Shown in pieces: positions 60,968-64,000 of a stretch of DNA of 64,000 bases. Source of the stretch: Marthasterias glacialis. Taxonomy: Eukaryota > Echinodermata > Asteroidea > Forcipulatida > Asteriidae. How positions within the stretch are numbered: the stretch's first letter is position 1; the number at the start of each line of letters is the position of its first letter. A program made the position numbers and the translations under genes. The DNA is taken from contig OU452233.1 in NCBI GenBank assembly GCA_911728455.2, positions 9,281,505 through 9,345,504 of the forward strand, in the 5' to 3' direction. Under the pieces are notes generated by a model. That model searched no databases and was not told the DNA's origin. It worked only from the letters and a program-made list of their open reading frames with translations.

Positions 60968-63900
60968 TAGCTGCAACATAGAGAAAACAAGACTTAGCAC
61001 TGGCTTTATCTCCCAAAGTATTGGCGGGAAACTGACAAATCTGACACGGTTGGAAAGCCCTGTTCATAGGCTTTCCGAAAATGCCGGTCTTGGGGCTGCC
61101 GGGTAAATAGGGAGGATGCCAGGGACCGTGGAGTGAGGACACCCCGAGGATGTCCAGTTCATACGGCCATGCTGTGTGTACGTCAACAATAGCAAAGGCC
61201 GCTATGAGTGTGCTGGACCGAAGCCAGCTAAAAAAACGCCGAAAAAAGAAGTCGGCAGCGCCAAGACCAATAACTCCAGAAATAATGGGGCTAGAGAGAA
61301 ATTTCTCGTACCTGCAGTTAGCTGCCAAAGTCCTGCATCCAAAAATCTGGTTTTCCCGGCCAGCCAGGGCCATCTTCCGCCTTGAAATCACCAGGGAGCG
61401 GGCTGCTCCGAATGCGCTTCAAACGCCTGTCTTAGGGCACTTTTGTACACGAAGCTGCAACATAGAGAAAACAAGACTTAGCAACGGCTTTATCTCCCAA
61501 AGTATTGGCGGGAAACTGACAAGTCTGACACGGTTGGAAAGCCCTGTTCATGGGCTTTCCGAAAATGCCAGTCTTGGGGCTGCCGGATAAACAGGGAGGA
61601 TGCCAGGGACCGCGGAGTGAGGACACCCCGAGGATGTCCAGTTCATACGGCCATGCTGTGTGTACGTCAACAATAGCCAAGGCCGCTATGTGTGTGCTGG
61701 ACCGAAGCCAGCTAAAAAAACCGCCGAAAAAAGAAGTCGTCAGCGCCAAGACAAATAACTCCAGAAATACTGGGACTAGAGAGGAATTTTTTGTACCTGC
61801 AGTTAGCTGCCATAGTCCTGCCTCCGAAAATTTGGTTTTCCCGGCCAGCCAGGGCCATCTTCCGCCTTGAAATCACCAGGGAGCGGGGCTGCTCCGAATG
61901 CGCTTCAAACGCCTGTCTTATGGCACTTTTGTACACGTAGCTGCAACATAGACAAAACAAGACTTAGCAACGGCTTTATCTCCCAAAGTATTGGCGGGAA
62001 ACTGACAAATCTGACACGGTTGGAAAGCCCTGTTCATAGGCTTTCCGAAAATGCCGGTCTTGGGGCTACCAGGTAAATAGGGAGGATGCCAGGGACCGTG
62101 GAGTGAGGACACCCCGAGGATGTCCAGTTCATACGGCCATGCTGTGTGTACGTCAACAATAGCCAAGGCCGCTATGAGTGTGCTGGACCGAAGCCAGCTA
62201 AAAAAACCGCCGAAAAAAGAAGTCGTCAGCGCCAAGTCCAATAACTCCAGAAATACTGGGACTAGAGAGGAATTTTTTGTACCTGCAGTTAGCTGCCATA
62301 GTCCTGCATTCGAAAATCTGGTTTTCCCGGCCAGCCAGGGCCATCTTCCGCCTTGAAATCACCAGGGAGCGGGGCTGCTCCGAATGCGCTTCAAACGCCT
62401 GTCTTATGGCACTTTTGTACACGAAGCTGCAACATAGAGAAAACAAGACTTAGCAACGGCTCTACCTCCCAAAGTATTGGCGGGAAACTGACAAATCTGA
62501 CACGGTTGGAAAGCCCTGTTCATGGGCTTTCCGAAAATGCCAATCTTGGGGCTGCCGGATAAATAGGGAGGATGCCAGCGACCGCGGAGTGAGGACATCC
62601 CGAGGATGTCCAGTTCATACGGCCATGCTGTGTGTACGTCAACAATAACCAAGGCCGCTATGTGTGTGCTGGACCGAAGCCAGCTAAAAAAACCGCCGAA
62701 AAAAGAAGTCGTCAGCGCCAAGACCAATAACTCCAGAAATACTGGGACTAGAGAGGAATTTTTTGTACCTGCAGTTAGCTGCCATAGTCCTGCATCCGAA
62801 AATCTGGTTTTCCCGGCCAGCCAGGGCCATCTTCCGCCTTGAAATCACCAGGGAGCGGGGCTGCTCCGAATGCGCTTCAAACGCCTGTCTTAGGGCACTT
62901 TTGTACACGTAGCTGCAACATAGAGAAAACAAGACTTAGCAACGGCTTTATCTCCCAAAGTATTGGCGGGAAACTGACAAATCTGACACGGTTGGAAAGC
63001 CCTGTTCATAGGCTTTCCGAAAATGCCGGTCTTGGGGCTACCAGGTAAATAGGGAGGATGCCAGGGACCGTGGAGTGAGGACACCCCGAGGATGTCCAGT
63101 TCATACGGCCATGCTGTGTGTACGTCAACAATAGCAAAGGCCGCTATGAGTGTGCTGGACCGAAGCCAGCTAAAAAAACGCCGAAAAAAGAAGTCGGCAG
63201 CGCCAAGACCAATAACTCCAAAAATAATGGGGCTAGAGAGAAATTTCTCGTACCTGCAGTTAGCTGCCATAGTCCTGCATCCAAAAATCTGGTTTTCCCG
63301 GCCAGACAGGGCCAATTTCCGCCTTGAAATCACCAGGGAGCGGGGCTGCTCCGAATGCGCTTCAAACGCCTGTCTTATGGCACTTTTGTACACGAAGCTG
63401 CAACATAGAGAAAACAAGACTTAGCAACGGCTTTATCTCCCAAAGTATTGGCGGGAAACTGACAAATCTGACACGGTTGGAAAGCCCTGTTCATGGGCTT
63501 TCCGAAAATGCCGGTCTTGGGGCTACCAGGTAAATAGGGAGGATGCCAGGGACCGTGGAGTGAGGACACCCCGAGGATGTCCAGTTCATACGGCCATGCT
63601 GTGTGTACGTCAACAATAGCCAAGGCCGCTATGAGTGTGCTGGACCGAAGCCAGCTAAAAAAACCGCCGAAAAAAGAAGTCGTCAGCGCCAAGTCCAATA
63701 ACTCCAGAAATACTGGGACTAGAGAGGAATTTTTTGTACCTGCAGTTAGCTGCCATAGTCCTGCATCCGAAAATCTGGTTTTCCCGGCCAGCCAGGGCCA
63801 TCTTCCGCCTTGAAATCACCAGGGAGCGGGGCTGCTCCGAATGCGCTTCAAACGCCTGTCTTATGGCACTTTTGTACACGAAGCTGCAACATAGAGAAAA

Positions 63901-64000
63901 CAAGACTTAGCAACGGCTCTATCTCACAAAGTATTGGCGGGAAACTGACAAGTCTGACACGGTTGGAAAGCCCTGTTCATGGGCTTTCCGAAAATGCCAA
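60968..64000. repeat. Rearranged derivative of the 1,943-bp HOR
   Basis: Order: an extra P (about 61.15 kb), T (61.65 kb), a P/Q chimera (62.12 kb), R (62.6 kb), P (63.1 kb), another P/Q chimera (63.58 kb), then a partial monomer. The chimeras read CGCTATGAGTG (P-like) and then AAACCGCCG with AAGTCCAATAAC (Q-like), so the switch lies between about 62177 and 62208 and, in the second, between about 63634 and 63662. The extra P monomer lacks one G (GGAGCGGGCTGCTCC, 61397). Confidence 0.82.
63810..64000. repeat. Partial monomer at the right window edge
   Basis: The last 191 bp are the start of a monomer of the CTCTATCT / AAGTCTG / GCCAA class. It is cut by the window boundary just after the 25-nt dyad. 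The array continues to the right. Confidence 0.95.

Larger units (their letters stand above)
375..63810. repeat. Monomer register: anchor coordinates of all monomers
   Basis: Anchors (TTG of CGCCTTGAAAT or its variant): 375, 861, 1346, 1831, 2317, 2802, 3287, 3773, 4259, 4744, 5230, 5715, 6200, 6685, 7171, 7656, 8141, 8586, 9072, 9557, 10043, 10488, 10974, 11460, 11946, 12391, 12877, 13363, 13850, 14336, 14822, 15307, 15793, 16279, 16765, 17252, 17734, 18221, 18707, 19193, 19678, 20164, 20650, 21136, 21622, 22104, 22591, 23077, 23564, 24050, 24538, 25026, 25512, 26000, 26488, 26974, 27462, 27950, 28437, 28924, 29412, 29899, 30387, 30875, 31364, 31850, 32337, 32824, 33307, 33791, 34276, 34761, 35246, 35730, 36214, 36700, 37163, 37648, 38135, 38620, 39082, 39567, 40052, 40539, 41024, 41509, 41994, 42482, 42967, 43454, 43941, 44426, 44911, 45394, 45880, 46368, 46855, 47341, 47828, 48315, 48801, 49287, 49772, 50258, 50743, 51228, 51713, 52198, 52684, 53170, 53655, 54141, 54627, 55113, 55599, 56085, 56545, 57030, 57497, 57982, 58468, 58954, 59440, 59925, 60411, 60897, 61382, 61867, 62353, 62839, 63324, 63810. 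Short intervals (444-467 bp) begin at 8141, 10043, 11946, 36700, 38620, 56085 and 57030. Confidence 0.95.
1..64000. repeat. Tandem satellite DNA array (about 485-bp monomer, 132 anchors)
   Basis: One sequence of about 484-488 bp repeats head to tail in one orientation across the window, without spacers or insertions. Landmarks such as AGTATTGGCGGGAAACTGAC, GGACACCCCGAGGATGTCC and TGCAGTTAGCTGCCATAGTC recur once per monomer. Monomers differ by substitutions, 1-2 bp indels and a few deletions of 19-40 bp. Local blocks are far more alike than distant monomers, as expected from unequal crossing over and conversion. Composition is about 51% GC. The arrangement is typical of eukaryotic satellite heterochromatin. 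Whether it is centromeric, pericentromeric, subtelomeric or on a sex or B chromosome cannot be told from the sequence. I do not recognise the family. Confidence 0.98.

Noticed and set aside
1-64000. CENP-B box (NTTCGNNNNANNCGGGN)
   Set aside because: No match in the consensus on either strand; TTCG is nearly absent from the monomers.
1-64000. Tandem 5S rRNA, snRNA, spliced-leader or histone gene array, suggested by the unit length
   Set aside because: The TACGGCCAT string resembles the start of 5S rRNA, but nothing else of 5S follows. No U-snRNA, spliced-leader or histone sequences are recognisable.
1-64000. CRISPR array
   Set aside because: Units are contiguous and hundreds of bases long, with no short repeats alternating with unique spacers.

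Overview
The whole 64 kb window is one uninterrupted tandem satellite array. A monomer of about 484-488 bp (mostly 485-486) repeats head to tail from base 1 to base 64000. I placed 132 successive copies of one anchor (the TTG of CGCCTTGAAAT), giving 131 complete anchor-to-anchor monomers, a partial at each end, and a mean spacing of about 484 bp. Seven of these are shortened by internal deletions. I see no convincing protein gene, tRNA, rRNA, transposon, CRISPR array or unique spacer. Both window edges cut through monomers, so the true array is longer than 64 kb.

Organism: an array like this is typical of eukaryotic satellite heterochromatin (centromeric, pericentromeric, subtelomeric, or on a sex or B chromosome). 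I do not recognise the family and cannot name the species. Composition is about 51% GC, and CpG is only mildly depleted (25 per 485 bp by my count, about 32 expected). That is unlike an old, heavily methylated vertebrate or plant satellite.

Layout: (1) 1-7.8 kb: monomers of about 485.4 bp with a 1,862-bp block repeated 9 monomers apart. (2) 7.8-13.0 kb: a four-monomer higher-order repeat (HOR) of about 1,902 bp, two full copies and one partial, each with the same 40-bp deletion. (3) 13.0-14.6 kb: bridging monomers. (4) 14.6-23.2 kb: a near-identical 4.2-kb (9-monomer period, 4,371 bp) tandem duplication. (5) 23.8-28.0 kb: a trimeric HOR of 1,462 bp, almost three copies. (6) 28-33 kb: 487-488-bp monomers with long A-tracts and dispersed local duplications. 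(7) 34-36.4 kb: tandem 484-bp monomers, two of them identical by eye. (8) 36.4-45.6 kb: mixed monomers punctuated by a CCATGG-marked variant, a 21-bp-deletion variant and a 973-bp dimer duplication. (9) 45.6-56.2 kb: more heterogeneous monomers. (10) 56.2-64 kb: a four-monomer HOR of 1,943 bp that degrades into chimeric units.

The content is evolutionary structure rather than cooperating genes: nested unequal exchange and conversion events. Each monomer carries three short dyads (potential hairpins) and two A-tracts. Two linked haplotype classes of monomer are shuffled along the array. The numerous short open frames on both strands are by-products of the repeated sequence, because they break between monomer classes and contain no recognisable domain. 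Mismatch counts here were made by eye, not by alignment software.
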